DNA of 64,000 nt from Mucilaginibacter kameinonensis (GTDB lineage Bacteria > Bacteroidota > Bacteroidia > Sphingobacteriales > Sphingobacteriaceae), in assembly GCF_003675385.1 (NCBI RefSeq), contig NZ_RCWZ01000003.1:744001-808000 (forward strand), given 5' to 3'. This document shows positions 7,692-16,967 of this stretch, piece after piece (the first letter of the stretch is position 1; each line of letters opens with the position of its first letter). Under the pieces are notes generated by a model that saw nothing but the letters and a program-made list of their open reading frames with translations, was not told the DNA's origin and made no database searches. Both the position numbers and the translations under genes were made by a program.

Positions 7692-10418
7692 TTATAATGA
7701 ATACCTGAAACCTAAATTGAAACTCACGTTGTACAAATCTTTTGATTGAACAAGGTTATTGATCAGTACCGTTGTAGGTGTATTTAGCAGGTTGTTCACT
7801 TTGGCTGTTAACACAAAATGCTTAGCCACCTGCTTTTCTCCTGATAGCGCCAGGAATGATTGCGGTTGCTGATAGTAATCATATCCATAATTTGGATAGA
7901 TCAGCGACAGCGTTTTACTGGTGTATGTATAGGCTAACTGAACAAAAGCTTTTTGCTTATCATTTTTGTACAACAAGGATAGGTTCAGTACATCGCCAGT
8001 TTGTCCCTGCAGGGGCCTGCTTTGCAACCTCGGTACAGAGGTAGAAACCCCATTTGCATCGGTAGAGGTATAAATTTTTGTAGTTTTTATGTTTGAGTAG
8101 GTATAGGTGTAGTTACCTGATACGCCAAGATCTCCAAAATACTTACTGTAAACTACCTCCGCGCCTGTAACCTTAGCAGTACCAAAATTTTGAGGGGAAG
8201 TATTAAGTTGTCCGTTCTGTGAATCATTTAACGCAAACTCAATGGGGTTGATTATATTTTTGTAAAACCCGCCAACAAACAGTTGCTGTTCTTTACCCGG
8301 AAAAAGTTCATACCGAATATCATAATTATCTGCTTCGGTATGTTTTACAAGCGGGTTACCGGTGACATCGGTACTTTCGCCAAGGGTTGGGGTTGGCACC
8401 AGCTCATATAATGCCGGACGCGCTATTGATTTAAAATAAGACGCCCTCAAGTTTGAATTTTCGGTAAGCTTATATTTTAACTGAACGCTTGGTAAAACAT
8501 CTGTGTAAGTCTTTTTCGCATTACTGCGGATATCCAGTACAACGGGGTGCGTATCATATCCTTGTTTAGTACCTTCAACACGAACGCCACCGATAACCGC
8601 TAAATTATCCAATACGAGTTTAACTTCACCGTAACCGGCAGTGATATCTTCGTAAGCTGTATAATTGGTTTTATCGCTCTGATCGGTACCTGTTTGATTG
8701 TACACTACAAAATCGGCCGAATATATATCGGTAAAGCCGCTTTTACCGCCATTTGCAGTTGCCGCCGGTCGTAAAATGTATTCGTTTTGATGGTTGTAGC
8801 GTGTGCTATGCCTGTAAAGACCACCGGCTTTTAGTTCGATAGCACTTTTTTCGCCCAGGCCTGTTTTGTACCCGATATTGGCCATAGCGCTAAGGTCTTT
8901 ATTACCGCTCTTTTGCCAGATCCTTGATATATTATCAAAATAATCGGGAGTACTTGTAAAATCGGGGTTAATTAAATGGTTGATAGATATATCGGCCCTG
9001 TCTGGCGCGTTTTGGGTAGCATTACTGTAAACACCCGCCCAATCAAACAGGAAATGTTTTTCAATAACATGTTTACCGCTCAGTTTAAGATTTTCAACAT
9101 ACTGATTCTGTATGTTTGAACGGTTATCGTTAAAAACGGTACCTGTACCCGGCCCTATCCTGCCCCCGTTGCCCCCTAATATCGAGGTATCAATACTTAA
9201 ACGTGTTTGTGCAAGGTGCGTATAAAGGAAAACGTTATCAACGCTTACCTTGTTATTATCATCAAACTTATAATCAAGATGAGCCGATAACCCATTATTT
9301 AATTGTTGGGTTGAGTAAGTGCGGTTAGCTACATCGGCAATAACCGGCTGAAAGTTTTTACCGTCCCTGATATCGGGCTGAGCTACGTTAAATTCTGAAT
9401 TTGTGCCGTAAAATTGGTTTTGATAGCTATCGGCAATGATAAACCCTAATTTATTTTTAAGGAACCTGCGGCCGTAAGTAAAACCGAGTAATGCGGTTGG
9501 TGGGGCATTCTTTTTGGTAAAGTCAAGGTTAGCCCTTGAAAAATAACCCGGAGGAGCATTATAAGCAGCTCCGAACCTTTCAGTCGGGCTTTTACTTTGA
9601 ACCGCGCCATGATAAAAATCATCAAACCTACGGTTAAAGAAAATGGCGCTATAGCCTATCGAGCCGTTTGCCTTAAAATACTCATACTCGGGCGCGTCTT
9701 TAAAAACCAGGTTCACGGTTCCGCCTATTGCATCACCTTCCATTTCGGGCGTAAGACTTTTGCTTACTTCTACACTTTCCAGCAGGTCTGAAGGAACTAT
9801 GCTTAATGAAATAAACCGCGAAACAGGATCGGGACTGGTCACCTTAACACCATTAACTAAAGTGTTATTATAACGGGGCTCCAAACCTCTGATAATAGCA
9901 TATGCTTCATCCGACCCACTATTACGCTGGATGGTTACGGCAGAAACGCGTTGCAGGGCGTTTGCAGCATTAATATCCGGCGACCTTTGCATGGCCTGTG
10001 CAGACAGTACGTTAATAATATTGTCTGCCTTACTTTCCTTACGGCGTGATGACGATTCTGACTCTGCGTTGGTTGTTCCGTAAACTTTAACCGTTTTAAG
10101 CTCTTCCGGCTTTTCCGAAAGCTGGATATTCATTACAGATACTTTGCCGGCTGTAATGGTAACATCCTGCTTGTACTCAGTATAGCCTATATATTTTACT
10201 TTAAGCTTGTACTGCCCGGCATCAACACCGGTGATAGCATAATTACCAAATGCATCGGTAACCGAACCTCCGTTCTTATTGTCAAAATGGACAAACGCGC
10301 CACTTAAAGGCTCTTTTGTTTGCGCATCAATTATTTGTCCTTTTATCCCCCCTGTTTGTGCAGAGGCAACAGTTGTGAATAAGGTTAACAGGAATAACAG
10401 GTAAATTTTATTGATCAT
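7692..10418 (-). CDS. TonB-dependent outer-membrane receptor, first gene of the phosphorus island
   Basis: A 908-residue importer with signal peptide (1-21, TVASAQ), carboxypeptidase-regulatory-like domain (about 22-110), plug (about 120-245, IIRGLEPRYNNTLVNG and EGDAIGGTVN) and beta-barrel ending LGFRYSL. It parallels the receptor at 1303-4131 over its whole length. An upstream TTG at 10439 extends the frame, but the ATG at 10418 gives the correct signal peptide. A row of 11-bp repeats (10449-10521) lies in the promoter. Downstream on the same strand come a beta-helix lipoprotein, a beta-propeller and a purple acid phosphatase, all with short gaps, so this is probably the leading gene of a four-gene operon. 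Uptake of a phosphorus compound is inferred from that context. Confidence 0.9.
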   Translation of the reverse strand: MINKIYLLFLLTLFTTVASAQTGGIKGQIIDAQTKEPLSGAFVHFDNKNGGSVTDAFGNYAITGVDAGQYKLKVKYIGYTEYKQDVTITAGKVSVMNIQLSEKPEELKTVKVYGTTNAESESSSRRKESKADNIINVLSAQAMQRSPDINAANALQRVSAVTIQRNSGSDEAYAIIRGLEPRYNNTLVNGVKVTSPDPVSRFISLSIVPSDLLESVEVSKSLTPEMEGDAIGGTVNLVFKDAPEYEYFKANGSIGYSAIFFNRRFDDFYHGAVQSKSPTERFGAAYNAPPGYFSRANLDFTKKNAPPTALLGFTYGRRFLKNKLGFIIADSYQNQFYGTNSEFNVAQPDIRDGKNFQPVIADVANRTYSTQQLNNGLSAHLDYKFDDNNKVSVDNVFLYTHLAQTRLSIDTSILGGNGGRIGPGTGTVFNDNRSNIQNQYVENLKLSGKHVIEKHFLFDWAGVYSNATQNAPDRADISINHLINPDFTSTPDYFDNISRIWQKSGNKDLSAMANIGYKTGLGEKSAIELKAGGLYRHSTRYNHQNEYILRPAATANGGKSGFTDIYSADFVVYNQTGTDQSDKTNYTAYEDITAGYGEVKLVLDNLAVIGGVRVEGTKQGYDTHPVVLDIRSNAKKTYTDVLPSVQLKYKLTENSNLRASYFKSIARPALYELVPTPTLGESTDVTGNPLVKHTEADNYDIRYELFPGKEQQLFVGGFYKNIINPIEFALNDSQNGQLNTSPQNFGTAKVTGAEVVYSKYFGDLGVSGNYTYTYSNIKTTKIYTSTDANGVSTSVPRLQSRPLQGQTGDVLNLSLLYKNDKQKAFVQLAYTYTSKTLSLIYPNYGYDYYQQPQSFLALSGEKQVAKHFVLTAKVNNLLNTPTTVLINNLVQSKDLYNVSFNLGFRYSL

Positions 10419-10448
10419 ATAGCACTTGTTTTTTGCCAAAACACCGTG

Positions 10449-10521
10449 CTAAATCTGGAGTAATACTGAATTAACGGGCCTTTACAAAATCGTTAATCAA
10501 CTGATAACCATACATTAACAT
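10449..10521 (-). promoter_or_regulatory. Extended Pho-box-like array of in-phase 11-bp repeats
   Basis: Reading the plus strand, units begin at exact 11-bp steps: CTAAATC (10449), GTAATAC (10460), TTAACGG (10471), TTACAAA (10482), TTAATCA (10493), ATAACCA (10504) and TTAACAT (10515). The last three match those before the sister receptor and lie 75-103 bp upstream of the start at 10418; the first units are degenerate. One unit per helical turn is what tandem PhoB/PhoP-type dimers need. Function is inferred. Confidence 0.5.
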
Positions 10522-10597
10522 TAGCAATGCTAATCATCGGTTTTGTGGGTATTTTAAACACATATTGAGCATATGCAGTTAACAAATTATACAAACT

Positions 10598-10624
10598 CCG
10601 GCGGCATTTTTATTGAGCCGCCGG
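10598..10624 (-). terminator. GC-rich hairpin after the RND pump gene
   Basis: Arms CCGGCGGC (10598-10605) and GCCGCCGG (10617-10624) pair perfectly around an 11-base A/T-rich loop, 11 bases beyond the pump stop codon at 10636. The following T-run on the minus strand is short, so termination is likely but not certain. Confidence 0.55.
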
Positions 10625-10635
10625 GGTTAATAACT

Positions 10636-13600
10636 TTATTGAGCTGTTTGCTCGTCGACCGTAATAGCCGGCGGAATCAACTCATAAACTATCGGCGTTA
10701 CTATCCTTGATAACAAGGTAGAGCTGATTAGCCCTCCTATCAACACAATGGCTAATGGTGATATTAACGGATTGGTTGAAATGGCTATCGGGATCAAACC
10801 GCCGATTGCTGTAAGAGAGGTTAGGACGATAGGTAGAAAACGAACCTCGCCTGCTTCGCGGATAGCTTCCTGCAGGCTTCGGCCCTGCTGGCGCAACTGG
10901 TTGGTAAAATCAACCAGCAAAATAGTGTTCTTAACCTCGATACCGGCCAGCGCTATCAAGCCTATAATAGCTACGAACGAAAGCGAATTACCCGTAACCC
11001 AAAGCGCCACGGCTGCCCCTACCACCCCAAGCGGAATAACCGAAAGGATGATAAGCGTACTTTTAAAGGTCTTAAATAACAACACCAATACTGCTACAAA
11101 TACAAACACGGTTACCAGGATAATGCTCATAAAACCGCCAAAGGAGTTGTTTCTTGATTCAACCTCGCCTCCCATCTCATAGCTATATCCCGGTGGCAAT
11201 TTTAGCTTATCCATTTTTTGCGTTACATCGTCAATCACCCGGCTTACCAGAAAGCTTTTTTGTACATTGGCCTGTACCGATACTACACGCTTTTTTTCCT
11301 GGTGGTTAATAACTGCCGGCGATGCTTCCAATTGCAGATTTGCCACCTGGTTAAGCGGCAGCGCGCTTCCCTGTGCATTGTTCACATACAAATTGCGGAA
11401 GGCATCCATACTTGGGCGACCTTCTTTAATCCGCGTAAGCAAAATGGTATAACCATATTTATTATCATTATTATAATATGTACCCATGTCGAGCCCGGTG
11501 ACGGCCAGTCTTGCAATTTGGTCAACAGCTAAGGAATTGACACCCAGTTGCTGTGCCTTTTCTTTGTTTACAGCTATGCGGATGTCGCTTTTCAGCAAAC
11601 TTACCGGGTTATTTACATACATGGTACCTGCAGTTTGGTGCAGCAGTTTTTCAACTTTAAGCGAATAGGCACGCAATGTATCCAGGTTATCTCCAAACAA
11701 ACGCACCTCTATCGGCGCTACTACGGGCGGGCCTTGTTCAAAGTTTTTCACTTCTACTTTAGCGCCGGGATAATGGGCCCAGCGGTTTTGTAATTTCTGG
11801 ATGAGGGCAAGCTTTTCGTCGGGCCGGGTGTCATTGTCAAGCTGCACAAACAACTGCGCAAAATCGCTGCGGTTGTTTTCGGCAATTACATTGTAATAGA
11901 TCCTTGGGTTACCATGGCCAACATTGGTAGCATAGTATTTGATAAGCGGCTCCTGCTTTAACTGCTTTTCTATCTCCCTTGTAACAGTATCTGTATAAGG
12001 CAGATTAGATTGATTGGGAGTTGTGATATTGATCAGGAATTGCGGTTTCTCTGAGGATGGAAACAAACTAAAACCAATCACCCCAAACAAATAAACAGAA
12101 GCCGTGAACAGTACGACCGCAACGCCAATAGTTAAAAACGGTTTCTGTAATGCTTTATCTAACAAACGGGCATAACTGCCGTGAATCAACTTTTTCAATC
12201 CACGCATGATCAGGTTGCCATCCGGGTGACCGGTATGGTTTTTCAGCAAACGACTTGACAGGAATGGGATAAAAGTTAAGGATACCAGCATTGATGCCAA
12301 TACACAGAATATTACGGCTAATGGTAAACACCTGATGAAATCGCCTGAGCCCTCAGGTAAAAATACCAGCGGCATAAAGGCAATAATCAGGATAACCGTA
12401 CAGCCTACAACGGCTTTACCAATTTGCCCGGTAGCTTTCAAGGTAGCCTCAAGCCTACTGTGACCTTCCAGCATCCAGCGTTCGATATTTTCCACCACCA
12501 CAATACTATCATCAACCAAAAGCCCAAGCGCTACAACCAGGCCTACAATACTTAACTGGTTAAGATTGAAGCCAAAAAGCTGCAGCAATACAATACCTAT
12601 GGCCAATGAAAGCGGGATAGAGATCATCACAATTACTGCCGGGCGAAACCCTAACGGCATCAGCGTAATGGCTACCAATAAAATAGCAATTATAAAATCA
12701 TGGCTTAAGCCGGTTAAACGCCTGTTCACGTTATCGGCCTGATCAAAATTTTGAACAAGGTCGATATTGGCCGGTAATAGTTTCTTAAAGCCGGTGAGTA
12801 CCTTACTGTAGTCGGCCTGGGTTTTATTGATGTTTTCGCCATCTTTTTGGGCGGCTACTACAAATACACAACGATGCCCGTTAAGGCGGGTGATGTGCTT
12901 TTCTTCGCCATAACCATAGTATACATGGGCAATATCTTTTAACAGGATATTTTTACCGTTGGCCGCATAAACCACGGTGCTATTTACAGCATCCAACGTA
13001 CGGTAGTCATTACTTTTGATGTTGAAAGTTAAATGAGCGGCATCAATACTCCCACCGGGGATACTGGCCATTTCGCTGTGCAAGCTATTAACAACGGCAC
13101 CAACCGGTAAATGCATTTGCGCCATTTTTTCCAGATCGAGTTCAACGCGTACCTGCTGACCGGGTAAACCATAAACAGAAACTTGCTTAAGTGAGGATAC
13201 TTTCTCCAGCTCGTCTTGTAATTTTTCGGCAAAATGCTGCAGCTGACTGCGGGCGGCGTTTTCTGATACCAGCGCAACCTGCAACACGTTTACATCGGTA
13301 GGTTGCTGTTTCTGGATTTCGATACCGGCTACGTCTGTTGGTAGTTCGCTTCGCTTATTGTTTACCTCGCGAACTATTTCCTGGTATTTGGAGTCGATAT
13401 TGCTGCTGTATTTATATTCAACCCTCAATACAGCTACGCCGTTGGATATCGTAGTGCGGATCCGTTTGATATCATCCAGACCGCCTATGGTTTTTTCCAG
13501 TGGTGTTACTACCCTATCTTCAATATACCGCGGACTTGTACCGGGATAATTAACAATAACCAGGAACGATGGCGGATGCATTTCCGGATCTTCCGAACGG

Positions 13601-13698
13601 GGCATATTGAGCATGGTGGTTATCCCTAAAGCTATGATCATGATAAAGATCACGAGGGTAAACTGGCTGTTTTTCACAGCATAATCTGAGATCCTCAT
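10636..13698 (-). CDS. RND-family efflux pump, inner-membrane permease
   Basis: A 1020-residue proton-driven efflux transporter of the AcrB/MdtB-like resistance-nodulation-division family. It has an N-terminal membrane helix (about 12-32), a large periplasmic loop, a central helix bundle with the conserved proton-relay segment GLLVDDSIVVVENIERW (near residue 400), a second periplasmic loop and a C-terminal bundle. Length is typical. Its ATG overlaps the adaptor stop by four bases (13695-13698, ATGA), implying translational coupling. With the adaptor and TolC-like genes it makes a complete tripartite pump. The short DPEM sequence near residue 37 and overall style favour small-molecule or drug export over metal export, but the substrate cannot be decided from sequence. 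Confidence 0.93.
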   Translation of the reverse strand: MRISDYAVKNSQFTLVIFIMIIALGITTMLNMPRSEDPEMHPPSFLVIVNYPGTSPRYIEDRVVTPLEKTIGGLDDIKRIRTTISNGVAVLRVEYKYSSNIDSKYQEIVREVNNKRSELPTDVAGIEIQKQQPTDVNVLQVALVSENAARSQLQHFAEKLQDELEKVSSLKQVSVYGLPGQQVRVELDLEKMAQMHLPVGAVVNSLHSEMASIPGGSIDAAHLTFNIKSNDYRTLDAVNSTVVYAANGKNILLKDIAHVYYGYGEEKHITRLNGHRCVFVVAAQKDGENINKTQADYSKVLTGFKKLLPANIDLVQNFDQADNVNRRLTGLSHDFIIAILLVAITLMPLGFRPAVIVMISIPLSLAIGIVLLQLFGFNLNQLSIVGLVVALGLLVDDSIVVVENIERWMLEGHSRLEATLKATGQIGKAVVGCTVILIIAFMPLVFLPEGSGDFIRCLPLAVIFCVLASMLVSLTFIPFLSSRLLKNHTGHPDGNLIMRGLKKLIHGSYARLLDKALQKPFLTIGVAVVLFTASVYLFGVIGFSLFPSSEKPQFLINITTPNQSNLPYTDTVTREIEKQLKQEPLIKYYATNVGHGNPRIYYNVIAENNRSDFAQLFVQLDNDTRPDEKLALIQKLQNRWAHYPGAKVEVKNFEQGPPVVAPIEVRLFGDNLDTLRAYSLKVEKLLHQTAGTMYVNNPVSLLKSDIRIAVNKEKAQQLGVNSLAVDQIARLAVTGLDMGTYYNNDNKYGYTILLTRIKEGRPSMDAFRNLYVNNAQGSALPLNQVANLQLEASPAVINHQEKKRVVSVQANVQKSFLVSRVIDDVTQKMDKLKLPPGYSYEMGGEVESRNNSFGGFMSIILVTVFVFVAVLVLLFKTFKSTLIILSVIPLGVVGAAVALWVTGNSLSFVAIIGLIALAGIEVKNTILLVDFTNQLRQQGRSLQEAIREAGEVRFLPIVLTSLTAIGGLIPIAISTNPLISPLAIVLIGGLISSTLLSRIVTPIVYELIPPAITVDEQTAQ

Positions 13699-14774
13699 CT
13701 GGCCGCGGTTTTAGGTGATTGAACTGTGATGGCACTGTTATCTGTAAGATATGCCGACCCGGATATGATCAATGATTTTGCATCGGCCAGCCCGCTGCTG
13801 ATGGTTACCGTATTTTTATCGATACCGGCAACAGTTACCTTTATTTTATGCGCGGTTTTATTATCATCGGTTACAAATACATAACCGCTATTGCCGTCGC
13901 CATCTAATAACGCGTCATAAGGAATTTGCCAGGTGCCATTTTCGGCAGTTGCAGGGCGGGCCGGTGTTATTGTTGCTTTTCCAAACATCCCTGCGGCTAT
14001 GGCCTGCGGCTTTTTACCAGTGATGGTAATATCAGCACTAAAAGTACCGGTGGCGGCATCAACACCTTCAGATTTCCTGCTTACCAGGCCTTGCAGTACC
14101 TGCCCGGGCATTGCCGTGGTTTGAATAGTTGCCTTATCATTAAGCTGCAATACGGCCCACTGGCTATCACTTATACCTACCCGTAACATCCACTTACCGG
14201 ATTCGGCGCCGTTGGTTTGCAAAACAGCCGTTCCCGCGGTAACCTGTTGCCCTACATTGGCCAGCTTATGCAAAATAAAACCATCCTTAGGCGCACGGAT
14301 CTCCGAATACTGGCGGTTAAATGTTGCCGTTTTTAACTGTTGCTGTGCCTGTTGCAAGGTGGTTTTACTGTTTTGCAGTTGCTCAAGGGTAGCTACACTG
14401 TCTTTATAAAGGTTTTGGGTACGTTCATAATCGCGCTGTGCTTTTTCGGTTGCCAGGGTAGCCTGTTGTACCTGCGCGTTAATTTCGGTTGGGTTAAGTG
14501 TTGCCAATAACTGCCCTCTTTTTACGGCATCGCCTTCTTTCACATTCAAGCCGCTGATGATACCGCCGATTTTAAAGGAGAGCATCACCTCATCATCGGT
14601 AGTGAACTGTCCGGATACCGCCATCGGAGCATTGTTGCTTTGCTGCGTCAGCTGCATAACCTGTACGGGGATGGTATCGGCCCCACCTTCATTACTAACC
14701 GCGGCGGGGTGTGATTTGCAGGCATATATAAATGGTATGCACAGCAATAAACCGGTGTATTTAATTTTTTTCAT
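13695..14774 (-). CDS. RND efflux periplasmic adaptor (membrane-fusion lipoprotein)
   Basis: A 359-residue adaptor joining the RND pump to the outer-membrane channel. It begins with a lipoprotein signal and lipobox IYAC (Cys19). Then comes a split lipoyl/biotinyl-like domain (GGIISGLNVKEGDAVKRGQ near 70-90, and GFILHKLANVGQQVTAG near 170) flanking an alpha-helical hairpin rich in Gln, Glu and Lys (about 95-155), followed by the beta-barrel and membrane-proximal domains. Order and length fit the HlyD/AcrA family. It follows the TolC gene by 11 bases and overlaps the pump gene by 4 bases. Confidence 0.92.
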   Translation of the reverse strand: MKKIKYTGLLLCIPFIYACKSHPAAVSNEGGADTIPVQVMQLTQQSNNAPMAVSGQFTTDDEVMLSFKIGGIISGLNVKEGDAVKRGQLLATLNPTEINAQVQQATLATEKAQRDYERTQNLYKDSVATLEQLQNSKTTLQQAQQQLKTATFNRQYSEIRAPKDGFILHKLANVGQQVTAGTAVLQTNGAESGKWMLRVGISDSQWAVLQLNDKATIQTTAMPGQVLQGLVSRKSEGVDAATGTFSADITITGKKPQAIAAGMFGKATITPARPATAENGTWQIPYDALLDGDGNSGYVFVTDDNKTAHKIKVTVAGIDKNTVTISSGLADAKSLIISGSAYLTDNSAITVQSPKTAAR

Positions 14775-14785
14775 GTCTATCTGTT

Positions 14786-16165
14786 TTAGTTGGAGTTGTT
14801 AATTGGATAAGTAGCCTGTTGGCGTTCGAGCTCGGCGAGAGAAATTTGAAGATTAGCCTGCGCACCGGCCATTTGCAAACGTGCCCCTGTTAGCTGGTCT
14901 TGGGCATCTACCAGTTCAAGGTAAAGAAGCTGGCCTGCGCGGTAAGCCTTTAACTGATCATTATAATATTTGGCTGCAAACTGGAGTTGCGCGGTAACGC
15001 TTTTATAAGCGGCTTTGGCCGACTGGTAGTTATGATAAGCCTGATCGAGCTGTAGCTGTAATGATTGCTCTGTTTGATCAAGCTGGGCGGTGGCGGCATT
15101 ATAATTAGCCTTTGATTGTTCGGCTTTATACTTACGCTGCCCGCCGGTAAAAATATCCCATTGCAGGTTTACGCCCCACAAATAGTAGCGGGTTTTATTG
15201 TTCACGTTAAAATCAAAACCCTGCGAACCCAGATCGATAAAGGTATTGAGCTTAGGGATAAAACCCGAGCGCTGCAATTTATAATCAAGCGTATAAACCT
15301 GTTGTAGCGTGCGCAGTTGTTTTAACTCCTCGCGTTGTTTTGTTCCTGCCGTGGTATCGGGAGCGGCAATAATATCCGCGATGGCTTCAGGTTCAACAAT
15401 AATGGTATCCTGTAAAGAACGGTTGAGTAAAAAGTTAAAATATGATTTAGCGTTTTGTGTACTGTGCTGCGCCTGGATCAGGGCAGCGTTTGTTTTTTCT
15501 TTTTCGGTTTGAGAGCGTAGCAAAGCTGTTCCGTTCCGGACTCCGTTTCGCAGCATGCTTTCATTTTCGCGAATGTTTTCTTTGATCAGAGTCATCGCGC
15601 TGTTATAGGTTGCGATGCTTTGCAGCGATTGATAATACCGGTAATAAGCCGTTTTAATATCTTTTACCAACGCCCTTTTATAAACGTTTACCGCAGCCTG
15701 CTGGCTGGTGATCAGTTGCTGTTTGATCAGCTTATTATACCTGATTTCGGCATTAATGAGCGGCAGCGATGTCCGGACTTTGGCGTCGTAAAAATTATCG
15801 GGGTTGAGCAGAAATGATTCATTTTTTAATTGTGGAAACTTATTAGAATTGGTTAGCTGGTTTAATGCCATGTAAACAGGATTTACCAGGTCACCTACCG
15901 GAACATCTATAGTACGCCCCCCTGAGGATTTTGTATAACTGCCCAATAAACTTACTGTAGGCAGGTACATGGCCTGGGCTTCTTTCAAGGCAGCCATGGC
16001 CCTATCTAAATCAAATTGCTGCTCTTTTAAGCCCTGGTTTTGAGCAAATGCCGTAGCAATATAATCATCAAGCTGTTTATGGCTGCTTTGCCCCCACGCG
16101 CTTATGCCCAGCAACATGCATACCGCGATGATGGGAATTGACTTTATTTTGAACGATGTATACAT
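14786..16165 (-). CDS. TolC-family outer-membrane efflux channel
   Basis: A 459-residue outer-membrane factor forming the exit duct of the RND pump. It has a signal peptide (1-26, ending AWGQ), then two repeats of long amphipathic helices (LDRAMAALKEAQAMYLP near 45-60, TEQSLQLQLDQAYHNYQSAK near 365-385) typical of OEP domains. The frame reads back to a TTG at 16174, but ATG 16165 starts the signal peptide and is chosen. It is the first gene of a three-gene operon with adaptor and permease. A TetR-type operator-like sequence directly abuts the start codon (16166-16182), with a second one at 16281-16297, so it is probably repressed by the regulator encoded immediately upstream. Confidence 0.9.
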   Translation of the reverse strand: MYTSFKIKSIPIIAVCMLLGISAWGQSSHKQLDDYIATAFAQNQGLKEQQFDLDRAMAALKEAQAMYLPTVSLLGSYTKSSGGRTIDVPVGDLVNPVYMALNQLTNSNKFPQLKNESFLLNPDNFYDAKVRTSLPLINAEIRYNKLIKQQLITSQQAAVNVYKRALVKDIKTAYYRYYQSLQSIATYNSAMTLIKENIRENESMLRNGVRNGTALLRSQTEKEKTNAALIQAQHSTQNAKSYFNFLLNRSLQDTIIVEPEAIADIIAAPDTTAGTKQREELKQLRTLQQVYTLDYKLQRSGFIPKLNTFIDLGSQGFDFNVNNKTRYYLWGVNLQWDIFTGGQRKYKAEQSKANYNAATAQLDQTEQSLQLQLDQAYHNYQSAKAAYKSVTAQLQFAAKYYNDQLKAYRAGQLLYLELVDAQDQLTGARLQMAGAQANLQISLAELERQQATYPINNSN

Positions 16166-16182
16166 AATGAACAATGTTTAGT
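16166..16182. promoter_or_regulatory. TetR operator-like site O3, next to the TolC start codon
   Basis: AATGAACAATGTTTAGT shares the TGAACA-NN-GTT core with the perfect palindrome before the TetR gene. It sits immediately upstream of the ATG at 16165, where bound repressor could block transcript elongation or promoter clearance. Confidence 0.5.
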
Positions 16183-16280
16183 ATAAGAGTAAAAAAATTT
16201 ATTTGACAGAACTATATTCAGCGCCATCAACATGATGTGATGTAACTGAACTAATATTTTTTATTAACAATTGTTTAACA

Positions 16281-16297
16281 AATGAACAGCGTTTAGT
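16281..16297. promoter_or_regulatory. TetR operator-like site O2, upstream of the efflux operon
   Basis: AATGAACAGCGTTTAGT differs from O3 (16166-16182) only in the central two bases (GC instead of AT) and matches 13 of 17 positions of the palindrome at 16951-16967. It lies between the TetR stop and the TolC start, the expected place for the pump promoter. Confidence 0.5.
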
Positions 16298-16313
16298 AAT
16301 AGATTAAATTTTT

Positions 16314-16925
16314 TTAAATTGTTACAGCAGCTAAATAATCTTCCATTGATCTAATTAAAATTTCAGGTATGGCTTCTTCCGGCTGATCCATGATCTTTAA
16401 GCGGCAACGCAGATTTAGCGATACCAGGCCATGTGCCGTTGACCATATCAGAAGGGAAGCCTGGTGTAAATCTGTTAAACGAAGCAAATTTTTGCTGATG
16501 CAATCATTAAGACAATCAACCAAGAAAGCAAAGCAGTTACCGCCGTTTGCCTTATGAATTTCCTCATCTACATTCATTGGCGCCCGTATGATAAACATCA
16601 AATCGTAAAGCTCCGGGTTTTGCAAACCAAAATTGATATATGCCCTACCCACTTGCCTCAGCTTTTCAAGCGGATCTGTACTGGTAGCTTCCCTTTTAAA
16701 AACCTCCAGCAACTGACCATATGCCTCGCCCTGCACTTCGTACAAAAGCTCGTCCTTATCTTTAAAATACAGATATATAGTACCGGGGCTGTATTCTATA
16801 GCCTCAGCAATACTACGGATGGATGTTTTGGCGTAACCATCTTCCAGGAACATCTTCATGGCGGTAGCCCTGATGAGCTCCTTCATTTCTGTTTTTTCCC
16901 GTTCCTTTCTGTCAGTTACTCCCAT
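16314..16925 (-). CDS. TetR/AcrR-family transcriptional repressor of the efflux operon
   Basis: A 203-residue regulator. Residues about 15-60 form the TetR helix-turn-helix (AMKMFLEDGYAKTSIRSIAE then YSPGTIYLYFKDKDELL). The remaining all-helical part is the ligand-binding and dimer domain. It precedes the TolC-adaptor-RND genes on the same strand, with a 148-bp gap containing operator-like sites. A perfect inverted repeat (16951-16967) lies 26-42 bp before its own start, so autoregulation and control of the pump are likely. The inducer is unknown. Confidence 0.9.
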   Translation of the reverse strand: MGVTDRKEREKTEMKELIRATAMKMFLEDGYAKTSIRSIAEAIEYSPGTIYLYFKDKDELLYEVQGEAYGQLLEVFKREATSTDPLEKLRQVGRAYINFGLQNPELYDLMFIIRAPMNVDEEIHKANGGNCFAFLVDCLNDCISKNLLRLTDLHQASLLIWSTAHGLVSLNLRCRLKIMDQPEEAIPEILIRSMEDYLAAVTI

Positions 16926-16950
16926 AGTTAATTAAGTACATCACAAATGT

Positions 16951-16967
16951 AATGAACAGTGTTCATT
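16951..16967. promoter_or_regulatory. TetR operator O1, perfect palindrome
   Basis: AATGAACAGTGTTCATT: the arms AATGAACA and TGTTCATT are exact inverted repeats around one central base. Position 26-42 bp upstream of the TetR-family gene fits an autoregulatory operator. Two diverged copies precede the efflux operon. Confidence 0.6.

Noticed and set aside
10748..11182. Plus-strand frame of 144 codons opposite the RND pump
   Set aside because: It is the complement of the conserved RND C-terminal membrane region; the long open frame comes from codon bias.
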